Part shown: piece after piece, positions 52,981 to 60,667 of the stretch | Layout: every line of letters begins with the position of its first letter | How positions within the stretch are numbered: position 1 is the first letter of the stretch | Source of the DNA: Gammaproteobacteria bacterium SG8_30 | GTDB lineage: Bacteria; Pseudomonadota; Gammaproteobacteria; Steroidobacterales; Steroidobacteraceae | NCBI GenBank assembly: GCA_001303245.1 | Contig: LJNS01000011.1 | Location: 1 to 60,667, forward strand | Direction of reading: 5' to 3' | DNA: 60,667 nucleotides | Notes under the pieces: model-generated | The model's database searches: none | What the model saw: the letters and a program-made list of their open reading frames with translations, nothing else | Told to the model about the DNA's origin: nothing | Program-made: the position numbers and the translations under genes

Positions 52981-53668
52981 CCTCGCGGAGGGTCGGCTCG
53001 TAGCGGTTGTCGTCCCGGATCACCTTCGGGACGACCGTGCGAGGCTCGATGCTGACCGGCTCGTACACCACGCGCCCCTTGTCCGGGTCGTAGCGCAGCT
53101 CGACGTTGCCGACAAGGGGAAAGTCTTTGCGGAACGGATGCCCGATGAAGCCGTAGTCGGTGAGGATCCGTCGCAGGTCCGGGTGGCCCCGGAACAGGAT
53201 TCCGAAGAGGTCGAAGGCCTCGCGCTCGAACCAGTTGGCGCTGGCCCAGACGTCGACCACGGTCGGGAGGATGGGAGGCTCTTCGCCCAGGCAGTAGCAG
53301 CGCAGCCGCAGCCGCACGTTCCGCGACACGGAAAGCAGGTGGTAGACGACCGCGAACCGCGGGCGGCCGGACGCCGATTCGCCTCCCGTCGCCGCGCAGG
53401 CGAGGCGCTGCACACCGCGACTGAAGCCGCTCGAGGTGGCCGCGGACGTCTTCCATTCGGCCCTTCCATGGTGCAGGTAATCGATGCCGGCCAGGTCGAC
53501 GAGCTGCTCGAAGGCGAACTCCCCCGCGTCACGCAGGGCGCGACACACCTCGACGAGCTGCGAGGCCGCGACCTCGTAGGTCAGCTCGCCGGCAGTCGCG
53601 GGCAGCCGCCTCACCCTCGCGCCGAAGCGGGCCTCGATCCCAGCGGCCAGGTTGTCGATCCTGCTCAT
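52964..53668 (-). CDS. nuoC: NADH-quinone oxidoreductase subunit C
   Basis: A 234-residue subunit of the peripheral arm (30-kDa family). The diagnostic block is [20 protein letters not shown] followed by [20 protein letters not shown] (about residues 140-180). The N-terminal domain begins [21 protein letters not shown] middle insert around 95-115 ([20 protein letters not shown]) is less typical. It is a stand-alone protein, as in most bacteria outside the enterobacteria. Starts 6 nt after the nuoB stop. Confidence 0.94.
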   Translation of the reverse strand: MSRIDNLAAGIEARFGARVRRLPATAGELTYEVAASQLVEVCRALRDAGEFAFEQLVDLAGIDYLHHGRAEWKTSAATSSGFSRGVQRLACAATGGESASGRPRFAVVYHLLSVSRNVRLRLRCYCLGEEPPILPTVVDVWASANWFEREAFDLFGILFRGHPDLRRILTDYGFIGHPFRKDFPLVGNVELRYDPDKGRVVYEPVSIEPRTVVPKVIRDDNRYEPTLREGAERG

Positions 53669-53674
53669 GATGGC

Positions 53675-54160
53675 TTACCGGGCAATCGTGCTCGTGCGCC
53701 GGATCTTGTTCTGCAGCTGGATGATGCCGTAGATGAGCGCCTCCGCGGTCGGCGGGCAACCGGGCACGTAGACGTCCACAGGAACGATCCGGTCGCAGCC
53801 GCGAACGACCGAGTAGGAGTAGTGGTAGTAGCCGCCCCCATTCGCGCAGGACCCCATCGAGATGACCCAGCGCGGCTCCGCCATCTGGTCGTAGACCTTG
53901 CGCAGCGCGGGCGCCATCTTGTTGACGAGCGTGCCGGCGACGATCATGACGTCCGACTGGCGCGGGCTCGGGCGGAAGACGACGCCGAAACGGTCGAGGT
54001 CGTAGCGCGCGGCACCGGCGTGCATCATCTCGACGGCACAGCAGGCGAGGCCGAAGGTCATGGGCCACAGGGACCCCGTGCGCGCCCAGTTCATGAGGCC
54101 GTCGACGGTCGTGACCAGGAATCCCTTCCCCTGGGCGGAAGCGGAGCCGTTCAATCCCAT
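53675..54160 (-). CDS. nuoB: NADH-quinone oxidoreductase subunit B (cluster N2)
   Basis: A 161-residue subunit. The ligands of the terminal [4Fe-4S] cluster N2 are visible: tandem Cys in [12 protein letters not shown], a Cys in [15 protein letters not shown], and a Cys in [12 protein letters not shown]. The cluster hands electrons to quinone. ATG 54160 overlaps the end of nuoA by 10 nt. The C-terminus ([11 protein letters not shown]) is basic. Length is typical for the PSST family. Confidence 0.97.
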   Translation of the reverse strand: MGLNGSASAQGKGFLVTTVDGLMNWARTGSLWPMTFGLACCAVEMMHAGAARYDLDRFGVVFRPSPRQSDVMIVAGTLVNKMAPALRKVYDQMAEPRWVISMGSCANGGGYYHYSYSVVRGCDRIVPVDVYVPGCPPTAEALIYGIIQLQNKIRRTSTIAR

Positions 54161-54507
54161 TCCAGGGCTCCCTTCTTCCACTCGTACACGAAGCCGGCCA
54201 CGAGGACGCCCAGGAACACCGCCATCGACAGAAGGCCGAACCCGCCGGTCGACTCGAGCGACACGGCCCACGGGAAGAGGAACGCGATCTCGAGGTCGAA
54301 GATGATGAAAAGGATCGCCACGAGGTAGTAGCGCACGTCGAACTTCATGCGGGTGTCCTCGAACGCCTCGAAACCGCACTCGTAGGGAGAGGTCTTCTCG
54401 GCGTTGGGGCGCCGCGGTCCGAGAACGAACCCGAGCACGATCAGCAGGACGCCCAAGCCGCCGGCGACCAGCACGAAGATCAGGATGGGAAGATAGTTCT
54501 CCAGCAC
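54151..54507 (-). CDS. nuoA: NADH-quinone oxidoreductase subunit A
   Basis: A 118-residue membrane subunit with three helices. The start is set at GTG 54507 to give the family-typical [13 protein letters not shown]; a TTG at 54540 would add 11 residues. Conserved features are [20 protein letters not shown] in the cytoplasmic/quinone-facing loop, then [16 protein letters not shown]. First gene of the nuo operon, about 100 nt after the tRNA-Leu terminator, so the operon promoter should lie in that gap. Confidence 0.94.
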   Translation of the reverse strand: MLENYLPILIFVLVAGGLGVLLIVLGFVLGPRRPNAEKTSPYECGFEAFEDTRMKFDVRYYLVAILFIIFDLEIAFLFPWAVSLESTGGFGLLSMAVFLGVLVAGFVYEWKKGALEWD

Positions 54508-54606
54508 CCGGCTCGGACCCTTGCGCCACCGTGACGCCAAACCGCGGCATTGTACCCGTCGGCGCCGCGGCGAGTCACGCCACGGCGCGGCGCCGCCACA
54601 CGAAAA

Positions 54607-54629
54607 AAGGCCCGGCGTTGCCGGGCCTT
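54607..54629 (-). terminator. Rho-independent terminator between tRNA-Leu and nuoA
   Basis: A 10-bp stem, AAGGCCCGGC (54607-54616) with GCCGGGCCTT (54620-54629). On the minus strand it ends in TTTTTTCG, a classic U-tract. It ends the secG/tRNA-Leu transcript ahead of the nuo operon. Confidence 0.85.
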
Positions 54630-54637
54630 GTCGCTGC

Positions 54638-54722
54638 TGGTGCCGACGGTCGGACTCGAACCGACACGGGAAACCCCACTAACCCCTCAAGCTAGCGCGT
54701 CTACCAATTCCGCCACGTCGGC
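54638..54722 (-). tRNA. tRNA-Leu(GAG), CCA encoded
   Basis: An 85-nt class II tRNA on the minus strand: acceptor GCCGACG pairs with CGTCGGC, the D-loop contains GGAATTGGTAGACGC, the anticodon loop is CTTGAGG with anticodon GAG, a long variable arm (GTGGGGTTTCCCGT) follows, the T-loop is GGTTCGAGTCC, and CCA is encoded. It lies between secG and the nuo operon, a common gammaproteobacterial arrangement. Confidence 0.95.
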
Positions 54723-54735
54723 AGCACTCGAACTC

Positions 54736-54763
54736 TAGAAACCTCAGGGTAGAAACCTCAGGG
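54736..54763 (+). repeat. Perfect 14-bp tandem duplication
   Basis: TAGAAACCTCAGGG occurs twice head to tail (54736-54749 and 54750-54763) between the secG stop and the tRNA-Leu 5' end. It looks like a replication-slippage duplication and lies where a tRNA promoter or processing site would be. Confidence 0.9.
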
Positions 54764-54774
54764 ACCCCGAGCGT

Positions 54775-55152
54775 CTACCGGCCTCCGCCCGCTGGAGCGG
54801 GTTCCTCCCCGCCAATGGCCGGTACGTCGTCCTCCCCCAGCGCTCCGGACTGGGGAACCTCCACGGCCGGCTGAGCCTCGGCCGGCAGCGACTCCACGAG
54901 GCTGTCCGGTGCCTCCACCGGCTGGGAGGCCAGGTAGGTCAAGGCGAGACTGGTCACGATGAACAGCGTCGCCACGACCGCAGTCGCCTTGGAAAAGAAC
55001 GTAGCGGAGCCTCTCGCACCGAAGACGGTGCCCGACGCGCCCGCTCCGAAACCGGCGCCTGCGTCGGCCCCTTTCCCTCTCTGGATGAGCACCAGGCCGA
55101 CGATGGCCACGCACAGTGCCAGGTGCAATGTCACGAGCAACGAATGCAGCAT
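54775..55152 (-). CDS. secG: Protein translocase subunit SecG
   Basis: A 125-residue SecYEG auxiliary subunit. Two transmembrane helices (LLVTLHLALCVAIVGLVLIQ and ATAVVATLFIVTSLALTYLA) flank the family loop with QRGKGADAGAGFGAGASGTV and FGARGSATFFSKATA. A long acidic, Pro/Ala-rich tail (residues 78-125) extends into the periplasm or cytoplasm without recognisable function. It lies 15 nt after tpiA. SecG assists SecA-driven protein export. Confidence 0.95.
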   Translation of the reverse strand: MLHSLLVTLHLALCVAIVGLVLIQRGKGADAGAGFGAGASGTVFGARGSATFFSKATAVVATLFIVTSLALTYLASQPVEAPDSLVESLPAEAQPAVEVPQSGALGEDDVPAIGGEEPAPAGGGR

Positions 55153-55167
55153 CGGAAGTTCCGCGTG

Positions 55168-55932
55168 TCAGGCGCCCGCCTGCCGGGCCGCCTCGCAAAT
55201 CCGGCGAAACTCCTCGCCGTTAAGCGAGGCTCCGCCCACCAGGCCTCCGTCCACGTCGGGCATCGCGAACAGTTCGGCGGCGTTGGCCGCCTTGACGCTC
55301 CCGCCATACAGGATCCGAAGGCAAGCGGACATTGTAGCATTTTCCTGCTGCAACCGCCTGCGCAGCAGCGAGTGGACCTCCTGCGCCTGGTCGGGCGTGG
55401 CGTTCTTGCCCGTCCCGATGGCCCATACCGGCTCATAGGCCAGCACGGCCTTTCCGAAGGCGTCGAGGCCGGCCACGTCGATGACGGCGTCGAGCTGTCG
55501 GAGTACCACCTGCTCCGTACGAGCCGCCTCCCGCTCGTCGAGCGTTTCGCCGACGCACAGGATGGGCGTGAGTCCCTCGCGCTGGGCGGCCACGAACTTG
55601 CGCGCAACGAGTTGGTCATCCTCCGCGTACAGGGCGCGACGCTCCGAGTGACCGACGATGGCATAGGTACAGCCGACATCGACGAGCATCGCCGCCGACA
55701 CCTCTCCGGTATGCGCGCCCACGGCCTCGGCGCAGACGTCCTGTGCGCCGAGGGCGATCCCGCTGTCCTTGAGCGCCTTGCCCACCTCCCACAGGTAAGG
55801 ATACGGTGGGCACACGAGCACCTCGGGCCCGTCGTCGCCGTGGCCGGCCGCAAGGATCTCGCTCACGAGCGAGGCATTTGCTCCGCGGGAGCCGTGCATC
55901 TTCCAGTTGCCGGCAACCAGGGATCGTCGCAT
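55168..55932 (-). CDS. tpiA: Triosephosphate isomerase
   Basis: A 254-residue TIM-barrel glycolytic enzyme interconverting dihydroxyacetone phosphate and glyceraldehyde 3-phosphate. ATG 55932 starts MRRSLVAGNWKMHGS with the catalytic Lys in NWKMHG. The catalytic His is in YAIVGHSERRALY, the catalytic Glu in LAYEPVWAIGTGKNATPDQA, and the phosphate loop in ILYGGSVKAANAAEL with GGLVGGASL. All active-site residues are present. Located between glmM and secG. Confidence 0.97.
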   Translation of the reverse strand: MRRSLVAGNWKMHGSRGANASLVSEILAAGHGDDGPEVLVCPPYPYLWEVGKALKDSGIALGAQDVCAEAVGAHTGEVSAAMLVDVGCTYAIVGHSERRALYAEDDQLVARKFVAAQREGLTPILCVGETLDEREAARTEQVVLRQLDAVIDVAGLDAFGKAVLAYEPVWAIGTGKNATPDQAQEVHSLLRRRLQQENATMSACLRILYGGSVKAANAAELFAMPDVDGGLVGGASLNGEEFRRICEAARQAGA

Positions 55933-56044
55933 CGGAAACACTCCAGGAGACTCGGTCGGCCGACGCCGACCGGGAAAGGCGCGCAAGGATAAGCGCGACC
56001 CGTGCGCAGTTCAATGGCCGACGCCGCAGAACCCGACCGGAAGC

Positions 56045-57379
56045 TCAGCCGGCGGCTGCCCTCACGATCTCCGCGAGCGCCGCCGCGTGGCCCGCGACGA
56101 CGTCCTCTTCCTCGCCCTCCACCATTACCCGGATCACAGGCTCGGTGCCGGAAGGCCGCAGCACGACACGGCCTCGCCCGCCCATGCTGCGCTCGACCTC
56201 CTCGACCGCGGCGCGTACGCGCGGGTGCGCCCCGGCGTCGAAGCGCTCGTCCACCCGCACGTTGAGGAGCTTCTGCGGAAACTTGGGCATGCCTGCAGCG
56301 AGTTCCGCGAGGCTCTTGCCCGACAGTCGCATTGCCGCCAGCACCTGCAGCGCTGCGACCAGCCCGTCGCCGGTGGTCGTCTTGTCGAGGCACAGCAGGT
56401 GGCCCGAAGTCTCGCCCCCGAGGACGCCTCCCTCCTCGCGCATCATCTGCAGGACGTAGCGGTCCCCGACCTGAGCCCGGCGGAAGTCGATGCCCAGGTC
56501 GCGCAGCGCCAGCTCCAGCCCCAGGTTGCTCATCACGGTGCCGACGACTGGACCCTTCAGGCCGCCCGTATCGTGGCGGACCCGTGCAAGCACGTACATC
56601 AGCTGGTCACCGTCGACGATGCGGCCGAGGTGATCGACCATCACCAGCCGGTCGCCGTCGCCGTCGAGCGCGATGCCGGCGTGCGCCCTGACGCCCGTCA
56701 CCGTCAGGCGCAGCAGTTCCGGCTGGGTCGAACCGCATCCCTCGTTGATGTTCCGGCCGTTGGGCGAGCAGCCGATCGGGATGATGTCGGCTCCGAGATC
56801 CGAGAGCACCCGCGGCGCCACCTTGTATGCGGCGCCATTGGCGCAGTCGATCACGATCTTGAAGCCCCGCAGGTCGATGCCCGACGGCAGCGTCGAGGCA
56901 CAGAAGTCCTGGTACAGGGTGCGTTGCTTGTCCACGCGCGTCGCCCGTCCCAGGTGCACCGAGTCCCGCGTGAGTGCAGGCTCATCGAGGTAGGCCTCGA
57001 TCGCCTCTTCGAGCTCGTCCGGAAGCTTGGAGCCGTCGCGGTCGAAGAACTTGATGCCGTTGTCCTCGTATGCGTTGTGCGAGGCGCTGATCACCGCGCC
57101 GAAGTCGCAGCGCAGCGCCTTCAGCATGTAAGCGATGCCGGGCGTCGGCAGTGGCCCGGCCATGAGCACGTTAACGCCTGCGGCGACGAAGCCGGCTTCC
57201 AGCGCCGATTCGAACATGTAGCCCGACAGGCGGGTGTCCTTGCCGACCAGGACGGCACCGCCGTCGGGCGCCAGCACGCGGCCCGCTGCACTGGCGAGTC
57301 GCAGGGCGAACTCCACCGTCATCGGGTGCTGCCCCACGCGCCCGCGCACGCCGTCCGTTCCGAAGTATTTCCTGCCCAT
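56045..57379 (-). CDS. glmM: Phosphoglucosamine mutase
   Basis: A 444-residue enzyme converting glucosamine 6-phosphate to glucosamine 1-phosphate for UDP-GlcNAc and cell-wall synthesis. Begins MGRKYFGTDGVRGRVG. The phosphorylated Ser lies in GAVISASHNAYEDNGIKFFD (near residue 101), the metal site in GIALDGDGDRLVMVDHLG, the sugar-binding loop in GVLGGETSGHLLC, and the phosphate-binding C-terminal LRPSGTEPVIRVMVEG. Follows folP by 24 nt; together with ftsH it forms the classical ftsH-folP-glmM order. Confidence 0.97.
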   Translation of the reverse strand: MGRKYFGTDGVRGRVGQHPMTVEFALRLASAAGRVLAPDGGAVLVGKDTRLSGYMFESALEAGFVAAGVNVLMAGPLPTPGIAYMLKALRCDFGAVISASHNAYEDNGIKFFDRDGSKLPDELEEAIEAYLDEPALTRDSVHLGRATRVDKQRTLYQDFCASTLPSGIDLRGFKIVIDCANGAAYKVAPRVLSDLGADIIPIGCSPNGRNINEGCGSTQPELLRLTVTGVRAHAGIALDGDGDRLVMVDHLGRIVDGDQLMYVLARVRHDTGGLKGPVVGTVMSNLGLELALRDLGIDFRRAQVGDRYVLQMMREEGGVLGGETSGHLLCLDKTTTGDGLVAALQVLAAMRLSGKSLAELAAGMPKFPQKLLNVRVDERFDAGAHPRVRAAVEEVERSMGGRGRVVLRPSGTEPVIRVMVEGEEEDVVAGHAAALAEIVRAAAG

Positions 57380-57403
57380 GAGCGCCCCCCGAGCCCCGCG
57401 AAG

Positions 57404-58234
<831 letters not shown>

Positions 58235-58345
58235 GGAGACACTACCGAAATCCCGGTCGGTTGCATCCACTCCTCGAGCCGGGCGGCCCGGTCGGCAACC
58301 GGCGTTGACGCCGGGCACCGGCGGCCGGCCGCCCCGCGCCCGTGA

Positions 58346-60262
58346 TCAGTGCTGGCTGGCAGGCGGACCGACGGTCGGCGCCACGGGCACAGGCTCCTCG
58401 ACGCGGGGCCCGCCGGTGGGCGTGCCCGAGTCCTCCCAACCCGCCGGCGGTCGTGGCTTGCGGCCGTCCATGATGTCCTTGATCTGCTGCTCGTCGATGG
58501 TCTCGTAGCGGATCAGGGCCTCGGACATGGTGTGGAGCTTGTCGAGGTTGGCCGTCAGGATGTCGCGGGCGCGGTCGTAGTTCTCGTCGATCACGCGCCG
58601 GATCTCTTCGTCGATGGCGTCGCGCGTCTTGTCGCCGACCTGCTTGTGCTGGGTCACGGACCGGCCGAGGAATACCTCGCCGTCATCCTCCGCGTACGTC
58701 AGGGTACCGAGACGCTCGGAAAGTCCCCACTTCGTGACCATGTTGCGGGCGAGCTCCGTCGCGCGCTCGATGTCGTTCGAGGCACCGGTCGTGACGGCAT
58801 CGGCACCGAACACGATCTCCTCGGCCACGCGCCCTCCGAACAGCGCTGCGATCCGGCTCTCCAGGCGACGCTTGCTGGTGCTGTAGCGGTCCGCCTCGGG
58901 GAGGAACATCGTCACGCCGAGCGCCCGGCCACGCGGGATGATCGTGACCTTGTAGACGGGGTCGTGCTCGGGGACGTTCAGCCCGACGATCGCGTGCCCG
59001 GCCTCGTGGTAGGCGGTGAGGCGCTTCTCCTCCTCCGACATGACCAGCGAGCGCCGCTCGGCACCCATCATGATCTTGTCCTTGGCGCGCTCGAACTCCT
59101 CCATGGTCACGACGCGCCTGTTCGCGCGGGCGGCAAAGAGCGCTGCCTCGTTCACCAGGTTCATGAGGTCCGCTCCCGAGAACCCCGGGGTGCCTCGCGC
59201 GATGATCGACGGCTTGACGTCGTCTCCGATGGGGACCCGGCGCATGTGCACCTTAAGGATGTGCTCGCGGCCGCGAACGTCGGGCAGCGGTACCACGACC
59301 TGCCGGTCGAACCGCCCCGGACGCAGCAGCGCCGGGTCGAGCACGTCGGGTCGGTTCGTGGCCGCAATGACGATGATGCCCTCGTTGCCCTCGAACCCGT
59401 CCATCTCGACCAGCAGCTGGTTGAGGGTCTGCTCGCGCTCGTCGTGTCCGCCACCGAGCCCGGCGCCGCGATGGCGTCCGACCGCATCGATCTCGTCGAT
59501 GAAGATGATGCAGGGAGCGTGCTTCTTGGCCTGCTCGAACATGTCGCGGACACGGGAGGCACCAACGCCTACGAACATTTCCACGAAATCCGAACCGGAG
59601 ATCGTGAAGAACGGCACCTTGGCCTCGCCGGCGATGGCCCGTGCCAGCAGGGTCTTGCCGGTGCCGGGGGGGCCGACCATCAGCACGCCCTTCGGTATCT
59701 TGCCGCCGAGCTTCTGGAACTTGGCCGGGTCCTTGAGGAAGTCCACGATCTCGGTGACTTCCTCCTTGGCCTCGTCGACGCCTGCGACGTCGGCGAAGGT
59801 CACGGTGACCTGGTCTTCGGACAGCAGGCGCGCGCGGCTCTTGCCGAAGGACATGGCTCCCCGGCCGCTCGCGCCGCCCTGCATCTGGCGCATGAAGTAG
59901 ATCCAGACGCCGATCAGCAGCAGGATCGGGAACGACGAGATCAGCAGCTGGACCAGGAGCGACTGGCGTTCGGGCGGTGCCGCGTCGAAAGTGATGCCTT
60001 CCTTCTGCAGCAGGCCGATGAGGGCAGAGTTGTCGGTCTCCGGGTTATAGGTGACGTAAGGCTCGCCGCCGGACCGCGTGCCGGTGATGGTGTCGCCCTT
60101 GAAGGTCGCAGTGCGTATGCCGTTCGCCTGCACCTCCTCCAGGAACTGCGAATACGGCATGGGCTGCGGCGCACCGGTGCGGGCACCGAAGTTGGAGAAC
60201 ACGGCGAGCAGGACGACCGCGATGATCACCCACAGCACGATGTTCTTGGTCAGGTCGTTCAA
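58346..60262 (-). CDS. ftsH: ATP-dependent zinc metalloprotease FtsH
   Basis: A 638-residue membrane AAA+ protease. Two transmembrane helices ([20 protein letters not shown] and [20 protein letters not shown]) flank a periplasmic domain. The AAA module has Walker A GPPGTGKT, Walker [13 protein letters not shown], and the second region of homology [20 protein letters not shown]. The zinc protease motif is HEAGHA near residue 414. It degrades membrane and regulatory proteins such as LpxC in E. coli. The Pro-rich C-terminal tail is variable. The usual upstream partner rlmE is not next to it. Confidence 0.98.
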   Translation of the reverse strand: MNDLTKNIVLWVIIAVVLLAVFSNFGARTGAPQPMPYSQFLEEVQANGIRTATFKGDTITGTRSGGEPYVTYNPETDNSALIGLLQKEGITFDAAPPERQSLLVQLLISSFPILLLIGVWIYFMRQMQGGASGRGAMSFGKSRARLLSEDQVTVTFADVAGVDEAKEEVTEIVDFLKDPAKFQKLGGKIPKGVLMVGPPGTGKTLLARAIAGEAKVPFFTISGSDFVEMFVGVGASRVRDMFEQAKKHAPCIIFIDEIDAVGRHRGAGLGGGHDEREQTLNQLLVEMDGFEGNEGIIVIAATNRPDVLDPALLRPGRFDRQVVVPLPDVRGREHILKVHMRRVPIGDDVKPSIIARGTPGFSGADLMNLVNEAALFAARANRRVVTMEEFERAKDKIMMGAERRSLVMSEEEKRLTAYHEAGHAIVGLNVPEHDPVYKVTIIPRGRALGVTMFLPEADRYSTSKRRLESRIAALFGGRVAEEIVFGADAVTTGASNDIERATELARNMVTKWGLSERLGTLTYAEDDGEVFLGRSVTQHKQVGDKTRDAIDEEIRRVIDENYDRARDILTANLDKLHTMSEALIRYETIDEQQIKDIMDGRKPRPPAGWEDSGTPTGGPRVEEPVPVAPTVGPPASQH

Positions 60263-60521
60263 CTCGTCGTCTCCTCGGTCTGCCCGGAATTATGTTCGCA
60301 CCGGTTGGACCCGCCGATTCAGTCCGGGTTCGAAGGTACTACGGGCGCGGGTTTCTGGCCAGCAGATGCGTTCCTGCGCCGGAATGCCGCGAGTTGCAGA
60401 TGCTGCGACCCGCGCCCTCGTCAAGGCGGGCGCGGTGCCCTCCTGCATGGGGGCAGTCCCGTCCATTGCAAGGCCGACGGCGCCTGCGCCGCCACGTCCG
60501 CAGGCTTCCGTCCGATACGCC

Positions 60522-60527
60522 TATAAT
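60522..60527 (+). promoter_or_regulatory. Consensus -10 box of yhbY
   Basis: A perfect TATAAT lies 6 nt before the yhbY ATG. Transcription would start at or next to the start codon, giving a leaderless message. No clear -35 is seen 17 nt upstream. Confidence 0.55.
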
Positions 60528-60533
60528 TCTCCA

Positions 60534-60667
60534 ATGAGACTATCGGCCGGCCAGAAGAAGCACCTGCGCTCCCTGGGCCACGCGCTGAGTCCCGTCATCC
60601 TGATCGGGCAGCAGGGACTGACGGATGCCGTCGTCGCGGAAACGGCCTCAGCCCTCGAGACGCACGA
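60534..60667 (+). CDS. yhbY: YhbY family RNA-binding protein (partial, 3' end outside window)
   Basis: The first 44 codons are visible: MRLSAGQKKHLRSLGHALSP then VILIGQQGLTDAVV and more. This matches the CRS1-YhbY (CRM) domain, whose GxxG loop is represented by GQQG. E. coli YhbY associates with pre-50S ribosomal particles. It is divergent from ftsH, as in E. coli, but without rlmE between them. Confidence 0.9.
   Translation, partial: MRLSAGQKKHLRSLGHALSPVILIGQQGLTDAVVAETASALETH

Noticed and set aside
58349..60526. A plus-strand open frame of 725 codons antisense to ftsH
   Set aside because: Shadow of ftsH, which has Walker A/B and HEAGH intact.

Overview
The window is G+C-rich chromosomal DNA of a gammaproteobacterium. 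The clearest sign is the right third, where a core block runs on the minus strand: ftsH, folP, glmM, tpiA, secG, tRNA-Leu(GAG), then the 14-gene respiratory complex I operon nuoA-N (nuoC and nuoD separate), then an initiator tRNA-Met. A divergent yhbY starts at the right edge. This order is typical of Gammaproteobacteria. A TtpC/TonB2-like energy-transduction operon and a GlyGly-CTERM-like tail fit the same group. I cannot place the genus.

Layout. 1-7.5 kb: a cut-off zinc-ribbon gene, a secreted endonuclease/exonuclease/phosphatase-fold protein, a fatty acid hydroxylase-family membrane protein followed by a frameshifted triheme cytochrome, a DUF819 transporter-like protein, a 39-residue membrane peptide, a DUF2891 protein, a DUF4412-like secreted protein and a PLP enzyme. 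7.6-14.6 kb: a zinc-sensor-type diguanylate cyclase, an M13 peptidase, a lone cyclic-nucleotide-binding domain with a small membrane protein, and a large surface protein combining c-type haem sites with PKD domains. 14.9-22 kb: membrane and lipid genes, namely a COG2426-like membrane protein, a B12-type radical SAM enzyme between two small membrane proteins, a cyclopropane fatty acid synthase overlapping a geranylgeranyl-reductase-family flavoprotein, and an MscS channel. 22.5-27.4 kb: a six-gene Ton operon (DUF3450, TtpC-like ExbB, ExbB, ExbD, TonB, TPR). 27.6-30.5 kb: an ATP-grasp ligase overlapping a hemerythrin, divergent from a class II glutamine amidotransferase. 30.5-39.8 kb: an intergenic array of small hairpins with a 35-bp period, small membrane proteins, a VOC protein, a large TonB-dependent receptor, a secreted Pro-rich protein, an unrecognised 548-residue protein, a hemolysin III family protein and an alpha/beta hydrolase. 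40-60.7 kb: the housekeeping and complex I block.

How it works together. The right block is central metabolism and envelope upkeep. Complex I supplies the proton gradient that the Ton operon would use to energise receptors such as the one at 32.7-35.6 kb. The most interesting accessory part is 15.8-20.5 kb, where three enzyme families known to act on lipid or isoprenoid chains (B12 radical SAM, Cfa methyltransferase, GGR flavoprotein) lie side by side with small membrane proteins. A shared role in membrane-lipid modification is an inference. Most functions are assigned from motifs read by eye; no database search was possible.
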